Source: Medicago truncatula
Lineage: Eukaryota > Streptophyta > Magnoliopsida > Fabales > Fabaceae
Direction of reading: 5' to 3'
NCBI RefSeq assembly: GCF_003473485.1
Contig: NC_053045.1
Span: 1,700,501 to 1,764,500, forward strand
DNA length: 64,000 bases
The position numbers were made by a program, and so were the translations under genes. Of this stretch, positions 22,765 to 33,174 are shown in pieces. Every line of letters starts with the position of its first letter. The first letter of the stretch is position 1. Below the pieces are notes generated by a model. It had not been told where the DNA came from and did not search any database. It was given only the letters and a program-made list of their open reading frames with translations.

Positions 22765-23575
22765 GCTGACATGTGTACACTTGAGCCAATGGAATTGTGA
22801 CACCTGGACCTGGAGAAAAATGGCACGGCCTTGGACAAAAAATGAAATTCTGGACCTTTTTGCAAAAACAAAGAAATTGAGGACTAAACTGTAAAATAAA
22901 ATAAAAAAAGCTTGAAATGAAAATAAAAAAACAGTTTGGACAAAAATGCAATTTTGGGACCTCAATTGAGGGACCAAAATGCAATAAAAAATAAAATTTG
23001 AATAAAAAACGTAATTTGACCAAACGTAAAGTGAAACAAAAAATAAAACTGACAAAACGGACTAAAACGAACCAATGGCCTAAATGAGGTACTTCAAAGT
23101 AACCTCCCCATGCCAAAATTTTATGTGAAATGACCAAAATGCCCCTAGGGCTAAAAACGACCTAAACAGAATCAAATTGACTTGACACTGACTCAGATGC
23201 AAGTTTGAAATGAATTTAACAAGGTTCATTGATGAAATGCTAAAAATCAATCTGAAAAGACTCAAAGACAGTCACAAGGATGAAAATGGGTCCCACTGCA
23301 GGAAATGACCAAAATGCCCTCCTGTATGACTTTTTGCAAATTTTGAAATAAACTGTAGAAAAAGCAATGCAATGATTCAGAGACACTTTTGAATGACTTA
23401 CAAGACAAGTAAAGACATTATGAAAGGTTTTATGCAAGAAAAACATAGGTAAAATTGTGATTGAAAATACTGCGAGGCAGAGACAGTTTGAACTGTGCAG
23501 TTGAAATTTGATAATTGACAAAGCTTGAAATGAAATTGGGCCCAGTATTTTTAGGTCCAAAAACAGAGTATAACA

Positions 23576-23587
23576 GCTGCCCCTATT
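23576..23587 (-). other. Polypurine tract
   Basis: On - the sequence AAATAGGGGCAGC ends exactly at the LTR TGTTATAC. It is the expected primer site for plus-strand synthesis; the pyrimidine near its end is usual in Ogre-like elements. Confidence 0.7.
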
Positions 23588-23852
23588 TAAGTTTCTTTGT
23601 CTGGAGAGTCAAGAGACGGAGTCTTTGGCTTGACAGGACGAAGATACTTAAATATTAGCATTTGCACTGTGTCTGGACGTAAAAATACGCCTACCCATTT
23701 TCAAATAATATGCATGCCATGCATCATCTGGATTATGAATGCAAGACCTCATGGGGATTGGAATTAACAAAATATGTCGTATCCATTGCGGGATTGGTAG
23801 ACATTGACAAAAATAGTGAATAGCAGAGTAACGAGAAACTAGAAACAAGTTG

Positions 23853-24440
23853 GACAGGTACAAGCTGTTCTTGGATTCAAACTAGCCACTTGACCGGGGA
23901 TGAAACAAACAGACAACTGCGAGTTGTTCTTATGGATCCGAACTGGTCACTTCACAGGGGATAGGGGTTACTGGACAAACACGAGTTGTTCTTATGGATT
24001 CGAACTGGTAACTCTCTTGGGGATATTGGAAAGTGCGAGTTGTTCTTATGGATTCGAACTGGTGACCCGACGGGGGAAATTGACAAGTACGAGTTGTTCT
24101 TAAGGATTCGAACTGGTGACTCGATTGAAAACATGTAAAATTGGTAGGTACGAGTTGTTCTTAAGGATTCGAACTGGTTACTCGACTGAAAGCAAGGCAA
24201 ATAGACAGGTGCGAGCTTGTTCTTGGATGCGAACTGGTTACTCCACCGGACAGAAACGGATAGACAGGTACAAGCTGCTCTTGGATTGAGCTAGTCACTT
24301 GACCAAGCGGAAACATATTGACAGGTACAAGCTGCTCTTGAATCAAGCTGGGCACTCGACCGATAATCATAAGAAAATTGATAGGTACAAACTGTTCTTG
24401 GACTTGAACTAGCCACTTGACCAAACAGAAACATATTCAC
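23853..24440 (-). repeat. Tandem array of about ten 52-63-bp hairpin repeats
   Basis: Anchors of the form (c/a)gag(t/c)-tgttctt-(a)gga recur near 23856, 23917, 23980, 24032, 24088, 24149, 24210, 24268, 24326 and 24385. Most units open with CGAGT or CAAG and close with ACTCG or CTTG, so each can fold back on itself. The array lies in the untranslated 3' part of the element, downstream of pol. Confidence 0.8.
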
Positions 24441-24989
24441 TGGGGATTGGCTTGTTTGACAAAATATAGATTGAGATTGACTTGACGTCGATTTGAATGG
24501 AAAGGCAGAAATTGACCGACATTATTGGCTCACAAGGTTTTGACAGAGAACCTGACATGAGTATTGAATTGAGACTGATGTTGATATTGGAAATGCGATA
24601 TGCATGGATGATATAACAGTTTCATTAAATGCATGGGCACGTAATATGCATGATTATGCATGTATGAATGCTTGTAATGTATGACTGTTGGCAGTTTGTA
24701 GGCACGACTTCACGGGGAAGACAAGACATCAGAGTATTGGGCACGTAGTGGCTCGCGCTATATTACGCATTCCTGGAAATCCTCTTTGGAGATGACGTCG
24801 TTGGGAGACGTGCCGGAACCATGGCCGAGGGCAGGTAGGTATGCAACTTGCTGGGGATAGAATCTTGAGAGACTCCACCGGGGAAAACGCCGTTGTGCTG
24901 GGCATGTTGTAGACATCGCATCTGTGGTCAATGCTTTTTGCATGTTATTTTCTCAATTTTCATTCATTCATTTTTTGCATCCCATTCTT

Positions 24990-25142
24990 GCCTGGATCGC
25001 CCTTTCGGATTTTCAATCCACCGGGGAAATAAATTCTTTTCAATGCCCCATTTTTGCCTGAACTGCCCTTTCGGGTTGTCAATCCAGCGGGGTGCTCATT
25101 TTTGCCTAAGTCGCCCTTTCGGGTTTTCAACTTAGCGAGCTC
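24990..25142 (-). repeat. Hairpin repeat cluster 1 (three units)
   Basis: Three units of about 45 bases, each with gcct, a variable arm, gCCCTTTCGG, attttca-like linker and a complementary arm. The arms are TGGAT/ATCCA, TGAAC/ATCCA (imperfect) and TAAGT/ACTTA. A CCC-TTTC-GGG inner stem is shared. Confidence 0.7.
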
Positions 25143-25679
25143 ATTCAATTTCATGCATTTTCATTCTGTTTTTTCATTCTTGCCATTGACCACAGATTAT
25201 CCTGGAAGAGAACCTGCTTGTAACGTATATTGAAATAGACATCAACACACTCTCGCTCATGCATGTTTCATTTGAATGTACCCTGTTGCTCAGGTTTGCT
25301 TTTCAAAATAGACAAAAAGTTTTCAATTTTCGAAAATGTTTGTTTCAAGCATTGTCATTATCAAAATAGAAGGAAAATGATTTGTATGTAGCTTTGAAAA
25401 TAGAAGAAAATAGAGTTTTAAACAAAAGCACAGGCTCAATTTGATGTATAAGAGTGGTGGTCAGCCAAAGGCATGACTCCACGGATTCACAAGGTTTGGA
25501 AAATGGTAATTTTATTGGTTGGTGGTACATTGAACACAGCAATCATTACATTTCCCAGAAACTTTGAATTCACAAGTACAGAAGCTTCAGATGAAGATGG
25601 TCATTAACAGCTGCAGATGCCCCAAGGAGGACGGTGGTTGGCCAGATATAGTTACTTGCCTTTTGTTTCAATCTCATTT

Positions 25680-25880
25680 TTGCATGAACCGCCCTTCCGG
25701 GTTTTCGGCTCATCGAGACGCTCATTCTTGCCTGAGTTGCGTACAATCTCAGCGAGCTTTTCATATTTGTTTTTTTTTTGTCCCTTATTTTTGCCTGGAC
25801 CGCCCTTTCGGGTTTTCGATCCACCGGGAAGCGCATTTTTGCCTAGGCCGCCCTTTCGGGTTTTCGACCTACCACGCTGT
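25680..25880 (-). repeat. Hairpin repeat cluster 2 (three units)
   Basis: Same family as cluster 1. Arms here are TGAaCCG/CGGcTCA, TGGAcCG/CGaTCCA and TAGGcCG/CGaCCTA around CCCTTTCGGGTTTT. It ends a few bases before the pol stop codon at 25894. Confidence 0.7.
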
Positions 25881-25893
25881 TCTTTTCATATTT

Positions 25894-28800
25894 CTAGGCA
25901 AAGTATTTCTTGACTATATCGGCGTTCACTGGATTTGGAAGTTCTACACCATCCATGTGTGTAAGGATTAAAGCACCGCCGGAGAAGGCCTTCTTGACGA
26001 CATAAGGACCTTCATAGTTAGGCGTCCACTTGCCCCTTGGGTCGGGTTGCTGGTTTATCCTCCTTTTCAATACAAGTTCCCCTACCTTGAATTCTCGAGG
26101 ATGGACCTTCTTGTCAAAAGCAGTCTTCATTCTTGCTTGATATGACTGTCCACGAGCCATGGCATCCATACGTTTTTCCTCAATCAAATTCAACTGATCA
26201 TACCGGCTTTGGCACCATTCAGCCTCGGATAACTTTGCTTCCATGATCACACGGAGAGATGGGATCTCCACTTCCAAAGGAAGAACTGCTTCCATACCAT
26301 ATACAAGAGAGAAAGGGGTTGCCCCGGTTGAACTGCGCACGGTAGTACGGTAGCCATGCAGAGCATAGGGTAACATCTCATGCCAGTCCTTGTAAGTGGT
26401 CACCATCTTTTGGACAATTCTCTTGATATTCTTGTTGGCGGCCTCAACTGCACCATTCATCTGAGGTCTATAAGGAGAAGAATTATGATGCTCAATTTTG
26501 AATTCTTCACAAAGAGCTTGTACCACATTGTTGTTCAGGTTGGTACCATTGTCGGTAATAATCTTGCTGGGAACACCATATCGACAGATGATGTTGTTCT
26601 TGATAAACTTAGCTACCACTTGCTTGGTCACATTGGTATAAGATGCCGCTTCAACCCATTTGGTGAAGTAGTCAATTGCCACTAAGATAAAACGATGACC
26701 ATTTGAAGCCTTCGGTTCAATTCTTCCAATCATGTCGATGCCCCACATTGAGAACGGCCATGGGGATGACATAACATTGAGAGCGTGTGGAGGCACATGA
26801 ATCTTATCAGCATAGATTTGACATTTGTGGCATTTTCTGGCGTACTGGTAGCAATCATGCTCCATGGCCATCCAGTAGTAACCTGCTCGTAACAACTTCC
26901 TTGACATAGTATGCCCTGTAGCATGGGTCCCGAAGGTACCGTCATGTACATCATGCATTAACTGCTCTGCTTCATGTTCATCAACACATCTTAACAATAC
27001 CATGTCATAGTTTCTCTTGTACAGAATATCTCCATCTAACAGGAATCTACTGGCCAATCTTCTCAGGGTCTTCTTGTCTTGTTTGGAAGCACCCGGCGGA
27101 TACTCACGGCTTAGCAAGAACTGCTTGATGTCGTAGTACCAAGGTTTATAGTCAACCACATTTTCACCAGCCTGATCGATCACATCCCCAATAGCAAACA
27201 CATGTGAAGGTCTTTCAAGGCGTTGCACTTTGATTAATGGCACATCATTCCAATGGTTTACTCGAAACATGGAAGATAGAGTAGCAAGAGCATCAGCCAT
27301 TTGGTTCTCATCACGAGGAATATGGTGCAGCTCGACCTTTGTAAAATATGTCAGCAGACGTCTCGCATAATCACGATAAGGAATCAACTTAGCATGGTGG
27401 GTCTCCCATTCACCCTTTATCTGATTGATGACGAGCGCAGAATCTCCATAGATGTCGAGGTGTTTGATTCTCATGTCAATTGCTTCCTCGATCCCAAAGA
27501 TACATGCTTCATACTCAGCCATATTGTTGGTACATTCGAACAAAATTCGGGCGGTAAAAGGAATGTGATGCCCCTGTGGGGACACAATGACTGCCCCAAT
27601 TCCTTTACCATAAGCATTGACAGCACCATCAAAGATTAAACCCCACTTGCTATTGGGATCTGGACCTTCATTAATCAACGGTTCATCGCAGTCTTTGGAT
27701 TTCAAATACATGATCTCTTCATCGGGGAAGTCGAACTCAATTGGTTGGTAATCATCAAGAGGTTGGTAAGCAAGGTGATCGGCAAGAATGCTACCTTTGA
27801 TTGCCTTTTGAGTTTTGAACACAATATCATATTCAGACAAAAGCATCTGCCAACGTGCAATCTTTCCAGTAACAGCAGCTTTCTCAAAGATATACTTGAT
27901 CGGATCCATTCTGGATATCAACCAAGTTGTATGATTCACCAAATAATGACGCAGGCGTTTGGCAGCCCAAGCTAAAGCACAACAAGTCTTCTCAAGCATT
28001 GTATACCGAGTTTCACAATCGGTGAACTTCTTGCTCAGATAGTAGATAGCATGCTCTTTCTTTCCAGTTTCATCTTGTTGACCAAGTACACATCCCATGG
28101 ATTCATCAAACACTGCCAAATACATAATCAAAGGCCTTCCTTCCACGGGTGGGACAAGGATAGGTGGTTCTAGCAGATAATTCTTGATGCTATCAAAAGC
28201 TTCTTGGCATTCATCATTCCATACAATAGGCTGATTCTTCCTGAGTAGCTTGAAGATCGGCCCGCAGGTTGCGGTCATGTGAGATATGAATCGGGAGATG
28301 TAATTCAAACGTCCGAGGAAGCCTCTGACTTGCTTCTCTGTCTGTGGAGCTGGCATTTCTCGGATGGCCCGGACTTTATCAGGATCGACTTCAATGCCCT
28401 TTTGGCTGACAATGAAGCCTAATAACTTCCCAGATCTGACGCCGAATGTACATTTGTTAGGATTCAATCGAAGCTTGTATTTTCTCAACCTTTCAAACAT
28501 CTTTGTCAAATATTCAACATGCTGATCTTCATCTGTTGACTTCACGATCATGTCGTCCACATATACTTCGACCTCTTTGTGAATCATGTCATGAAACAGA
28601 GTAGTCATTCCCCTTTGGTAGGTGGCACCAGCATTGATTAGGCCGAACGGCATCACTTTGTAGCAGAAGGTCCCCCATGGAGTGATAAAAGACGTCTTTT
28701 CTCTATCCTCAGGAGACATCTTGATCTGATTGTAACCGGAGAAACCGTCCATGAAGGAGAACACCTTAGACTGAGCAGTGTTATCAACAAGCACATCAAT

Positions 28801-29383
28801 ATGAGGTAGCGGAAAGTTGTCTTTTGGACTGGCTTTATTCAAGTCTCTGAAATCAACACACATCCGGACTTTACCGTCCTTCTTCGGCACTGGTACAATA
28901 TTAGCAACCCATTCAGGGTACTCAACTGTCATGAGGAAACCCGCATCAATTTGCTTTTGAACCTCGCTCTTGATCTTGAGAGCCATATCTGGATGAGTCC
29001 TTCTCAATTTCTGCCTGACGGGAGGACATTCGGGCTTGGTAGGGATCCGATGCTCTACAATCATAGGGTCTAGACCTGGCATATCTTCATACGACCATGC
29101 GAAAATATCCGGATATTCCCGGAGGAGTTGGATGATCTTACTTTTAACCTCTTCTCCTAGAGCAGCACCGATCTTGATTTCCCGTTTGTTCTCCTCGGTA
29201 CCTATGTTGATAAGCTCAATCTCTTCCTGATGAGGCTGAATGGCTTTCTTTTCCTGCTCGAGTAACCGAGTGATCTCATATGGTATATCATCACCGTCCT
29301 CATCTTCGGCTTCATATACCGGGAATTCAAAGTTTGGAGGAACCATAGGATTACTGTGTTCAACGGGTTTATTATGGTTCAAC
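25894..29383 (-). CDS. pol: Ogre pol: reverse transcriptase, two RNases H, integrase
   Basis: The frame is open from an ATG at 29541, but that part is probably intron; the coding exon should start at 29383. Counting from 29541, RT has FSGYNQIKMSPEDREK and YVDDMIVK (about residue 327). The first RNase H follows (YLAVFDESMGCVLGQ), its usual leading Asp replaced by Ala. A second, archaeal-type RNase H has FDGAVNAYG, NNMAEYEACIFG, DIYGDSALVINQI and RDENQMADAL, so its acidic residues are all present. Integrase has the HHCC finger (CHKCQ), a first Asp in MWGIDMIG (about 932) and DNG to E with exactly 35 residues between. No chromodomain is seen. The polyprotein would copy the element RNA and insert the cDNA. 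No frame damage. Confidence 0.92.
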
Positions 29384-29667
29384 CTGCATATAATGATTGG
29401 ATGATTTTTAGAAAGAGTTTTTTTTTTCATGCAGATTTTTGAAATTAATAAGAAAATACAGACGTTTTGGTTTTTTCTGGCATTACCATTTTTCCAAGAA
29501 AAGGCACTAAATAAAAAAAGCAGTCGTGAAAGAAACGACAATTTTTATTCATCAAACGGCAATGCCGAAACAAACACGCCCTTACAGAAAATATCACTCT
29601 CGCTTTGGGCAGAGCGAGAGGATTGTTATTTTTGAAAACAAAGCGCTAAAGCAACAAGACACATTAC
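29384..29667 (-). other. Predicted intron between protease and pol
   Basis: On - the donor GTAATG begins at 29667 and the acceptor ATATGCAG ends at 29384, after a T-rich stretch, giving 284 nt. The TAA of gag-protease (29666-29664) lies inside the donor sequence. Removing the intron keeps one frame from protease into RT. Ogre elements are known to splice partially at this point, so unspliced RNA yields Gag-protease alone and spliced RNA yields the full polyprotein. Confidence 0.75.
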
Positions 29668-32600
29668 TCGGAAACATGCATGATTGAAGGAATGTCAATG
29701 GCATCCCAATCTCTCGCAATGCCTCCTGGTGTAACAAATGTAGGCCTGAGACCAGATCCAGTGGCTTCTTCAGAGATAGCATTAACAAACCCAGCACTGT
29801 GGAAGACTCCCGAGGAAACCCTTGATGACGGAGAGAACCCGAGACCTTCTTTACGCTTGTTCTCACAGAGCTGTATTACCTTGCCCCAGCCGGCAGTCTG
29901 ACCTTCCTGGATAACCTTCTGAGCATCTTTCAATGAAGCCATAGCAGTCCCAGCTTTCTTAGGCTCTGCACCTTCAATAGTCAAACCTTGGAAAGCAGTC
30001 CCTTCAGCAGACCCTGCTTCAATACAAGAAAAGGAAGATAGCTGGCTAACTAAGTATGCCTCTTCACCATGAATGGTAACAAGCTTCCCATTCCTTATGA
30101 ATTTCAACTTCTGATGTAAGGTAGAGGTTACCGCACCTGCATCGTGTATCCATGGTCTTCCCAGCAGGCAACTGTAGGATGCATTAATGTCCATCACCTG
30201 GAAAGTAACCAAGAAATTCTCAGGGCCAATGGTTATCGGCAAGTCTATCTCCCCCAGCACATTCTTTCGAGATCCATCAAAAGCTTTGACCAAGAAAGTA
30301 CTCCTCCTCAAAGGGGTCCCACGGTAGCTCAACTGATCTAGAGTTGTCTTGGGCATTACATTGAGAGAGGAACCGGTATCCACTAACACATTTGATATCA
30401 TGTCTGATTTGCAATTCACCGAGATGTGTAAAGCCAGATTGTGACTCTTTCCCACTTCCGGCAACTCTTCTTCACTAAACCAGAGATTGTTACAAGCAGT
30501 AATATTTCCCACTATGCCACCGAAACGATCTACCGTAACCTCGTGGTCAACATAAGCCTGCTCCAGCACTTTCAACAAGGTATTCCTGTGAGCCTCAGAG
30601 CTCAAGAGTAATGACAATACAGATATCTTCGAAGGAGTCTGCAGCAACTGATCAACGATCTTGTAGTCGCTCCTCTTTATTATTCTCAGAATCTCATCTA
30701 AATTCGAATCCTCAATAGACTTGCCTGACTGGTTCACATCTGTAGCAATGGGTGAAACAACGGTTGGAGTTGCTTCTTCAACTGGTGGAATGGTCGGCGT
30801 AGCTACTTTCTTCTGAAATAACGGCGGACGGACCTTCCCGCTTCTTAGCGCTGCAGAAGTCCCTTCGGCAATATTGCTTACTGTGGCAAAGGAGGCTAGA
30901 GGCACCTCTACTCCATTTTCTATCATAGTAGCATTGTACTTGTATGGCACTGCCTTGTCCGAAACATAAGGAATTGGTCCTGGCAACCTTATCACCAAAG
31001 GCTCAGCATTCTTCTTCAAAGGTACACTCTTGACAGGCGGATCGTGAAAAACTGGCACGACCACGCAAACATCACTGACAGTCAGAAGATTATCATCCAT
31101 CAAGCTTTGGATGTCGTCTTGAACAGTATAACAACCCAAAGGATCACGGAGGCATCCCAGACACTTGGCATGATCATGGTTGAACAGAGAAGCTTTGCAC
31201 AACTTGATGTGTAGAGGTACTAGAGGAGTTGCGACGTTGCGGACATCAAGTCTAGGAGCTTCCTCACACACTTCGATCATATTCACAGCGGCATGATTTG
31301 GTAGCGGATTGTCGAGGACATGCGGAACATTATTCTCAAAAGTCAGCTTTCCTTGATCAATGAGCTTCTTCACGATGTACTTCAAAGCATAACACCCCTC
31401 GACATCATGACCTAAGGCACCCTGATGAAAATCACATTTGAGATCAGACCTGAACCTTGGAGGCAACGGATCAGGTGGAGGCTTGCCCTGTCTAGTTGTA
31501 CAATGCCCTCTCTGGAGTAAAGTTGGAAGCAACTCAGCATATAACATCGGTATCGGAGGGAAAGTAGGCCTAGCTTGCTGATTTTGTTGTTGTTGTTGAA
31601 CCGGCAACTGTTGTTTCATCTGTTGGGCAATTGCATTGACGGGCACTTGAGGTTGACCCGGTGGCAGAGGGTACTGATGATAAAATGGCGGAAAGAAAGG
31701 ATGCTGAGAATACGGCATATACGGGTATGACGGAGGCATTTGAGCTGCATTGATAGGAGCAACAGTAGCCATGGATTGACCGGCTCCAGCTGATACCATC
31801 CCCACTTCAGTTTCTTTCTTCTTGTGGTGTCCATTACCATATCTCTTTGACGCACTCGTAGAAGATTCAGCTTTCTCAAACACAATGATTCCATCCCTGA
31901 CGGCTTCCTCAAGACGGGTTCCCATGGTGACCATCTCCGAAAAGTTGTTCGGGGCAGCTATGATCATCCTCTCAACATAATCCTTCTTTAAGGTCTTTAA
32001 GAATGTCTGGGTCATTTCTTCTTCATCTAAAGCAGGAGTGATACGGGCAGCTGCCCCTCTCCACCTTTGTGCATATTCACGGAAACTTTCCTCCTTCTTC
32101 TGAGATAGGGACCTGAGGAACTCCCTATTCGGCTTCAAACGAGTGTTAAACCCGTAGTGGCTCTTGAAAGCAGTGGCTAGTTCATCAAAAGTATGGACAT
32201 CGTCTTTGCTCAGACTAGTATACCACTCTGCTGCATCCTCCATCAGACTGTCTTGGAAATAATGGATCATAAGGGAATCATTGTCCTTGTAGTTGCCCAT
32301 CTTCCGGACATATTTGACAATGTGATTTTGAGGACAAGTCAGCCCGTTATACTTGTCGAACTCCGGGACTTTGAACTTTTTAGGAACGTCTACCTTCGAT
32401 ACTAAGCAGAGATCCTGGGTTTTAATGGAGTCTCCATTTCCCCTGTTGGCCTTAATTTCCCGTCGGAGCTCTTTGGCAAGTTCTTCCATTCTCTCTTCCA
32501 TAGTCCCGGTTGTGGCAATACTCTCACGGTGCGCATTAGCATGAACAAACAGAGGCACCGTATTCACAATGGGCTCGGTAACAGTTGTTGCAGCTTGAGT

Positions 32601-32972
32601 CAAGGCGGTACTAACAGGAGTTAAGTTTGCCCCCGGGATTGGGCCATTGTTGGTAGTACCAGAGGTGCCTGCCCCTGTATTAGCAGTATAGTATGGCGGA
32701 AGTCCGTAAGGGAACCCGGATGGCATGATGAAGCGAGGATCAGTTGTTACAGTAGGAGTCACATTTGCAGCTGTAGAAACTACAGGAACTGGTTGTTCCT
32801 GAGCAGCCAACAGAGCAGTCATAGCATCATGAGCCTTGGCCAATTCCTCCTTCAGAGCTGCCAATTCGGTACGGAGCTGAGAGTTCTCTTCTTCCATAGC
32901 CCTTTTCTTTCTTCTGTATTCTCTGGTTCGATCAATTCTATCAGGTTCGTAAACTCTCTGAGCACGAGCCAC
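29664..32972 (-). CDS. gag-pro: Ogre gag-protease
   Basis: A 1102-residue frame. Residues about 13-55 form a likely coiled coil (REYRRKKRAMEEENSQLRTE and on). The gag capsid-like domain lies near 200-350 (AAEWYTSLSKDDVHTFDELA, then FREYAQRWRGAAARITP). A Gln/Pro-rich linker follows. At about 512-526 CDFHQGALGHDVEGC is a knuckle in which the second Cys of the usual CCHC is His. The retroviral-type aspartic protease has LVDTGSSLNVMP at about 864. Gag packages element RNA into particles; the protease processes the polyprotein. The stop codon overlaps the predicted splice donor to pol. No frame damage. Confidence 0.92.
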   Translation of the reverse strand: MARAQRVYEPDRIDRTREYRRKKRAMEEENSQLRTELAALKEELAKAHDAMTALLAAQEQPVPVVSTAANVTPTVTTDPRFIMPSGFPYGLPPYYTANTGAGTSGTTNNGPIPGANLTPVSTALTQAATTVTEPIVNTVPLFVHANAHRESIATTGTMEERMEELAKELRREIKANRGNGDSIKTQDLCLVSKVDVPKKFKVPEFDKYNGLTCPQNHIVKYVRKMGNYKDNDSLMIHYFQDSLMEDAAEWYTSLSKDDVHTFDELATAFKSHYGFNTRLKPNREFLRSLSQKKEESFREYAQRWRGAAARITPALDEEEMTQTFLKTLKKDYVERMIIAAPNNFSEMVTMGTRLEEAVRDGIIVFEKAESSTSASKRYGNGHHKKKETEVGMVSAGAGQSMATVAPINAAQMPPSYPYMPYSQHPFFPPFYHQYPLPPGQPQVPVNAIAQQMKQQLPVQQQQQNQQARPTFPPIPMLYAELLPTLLQRGHCTTRQGKPPPDPLPPRFRSDLKCDFHQGALGHDVEGCYALKYIVKKLIDQGKLTFENNVPHVLDNPLPNHAAVNMIEVCEEAPRLDVRNVATPLVPLHIKLCKASLFNHDHAKCLGCLRDPLGCYTVQDDIQSLMDDNLLTVSDVCVVVPVFHDPPVKSVPLKKNAEPLVIRLPGPIPYVSDKAVPYKYNATMIENGVEVPLASFATVSNIAEGTSAALRSGKVRPPLFQKKVATPTIPPVEEATPTVVSPIATDVNQSGKSIEDSNLDEILRIIKRSDYKIVDQLLQTPSKISVLSLLLSSEAHRNTLLKVLEQAYVDHEVTVDRFGGIVGNITACNNLWFSEEELPEVGKSHNLALHISVNCKSDMISNVLVDTGSSLNVMPKTTLDQLSYRGTPLRRSTFLVKAFDGSRKNVLGEIDLPITIGPENFLVTFQVMDINASYSCLLGRPWIHDAGAVTSTLHQKLKFIRNGKLVTIHGEEAYLVSQLSSFSCIEAGSAEGTAFQGLTIEGAEPKKAGTAMASLKDAQKVIQEGQTAGWGKVIQLCENKRKEGLGFSPSSRVSSGVFHSAGFVNAISEEATGSGLRPTFVTPGGIARDWDAIDIPSIMHVSE

Positions 32973-33174
32973 TTTTCACACTGCGGCAGAGGAACCAGGA
33001 GATAGTGAGCACTTGGAAGCCTTTGTGACCAATGCATGATGCATATGATGCATGATATGCAAATGCGAATGCAAAAGACTTATTTTTTTCATCGAAGGAT
33101 TTTTAAACAAATTAGAAATCTTGCAAATAAACAAAACTACATAGCATTTTCAACAAGGTAAACAAATGAAGCTC

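Larger units (their letters stand above)
20031..23575 (-). repeat. Left LTR (3' LTR of the element)
   Basis: Identical over compared stretches to 35316-38860 at a constant offset of 15,285. Ends are TGTTATCATG and AGTATAACA on +. It holds a TATA-type promoter in each direction and low-complexity open frames that are the same in both LTRs and are not credible genes. Confidence 0.95.

Noticed and set aside
22420-23137. Open frames of 96-211 codons on - inside each LTR
   Set aside because: Low-complexity Phe/Ser-rich products, overlapping in several frames, identical in both LTRs only because the LTRs are identical; no domain.
23853-24440. Possible CRISPR-like repeats in the Ogre 3' region
   Set aside because: Degenerate units of variable length, no spacers, plant retrotransposon context.
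29384-29541. ATG-started extension of pol into 29541
   Set aside because: The extension is hydrophobic and Lys/Phe-rich without similarity, lies within the predicted intron, and splicing gives a better continuous frame from protease.
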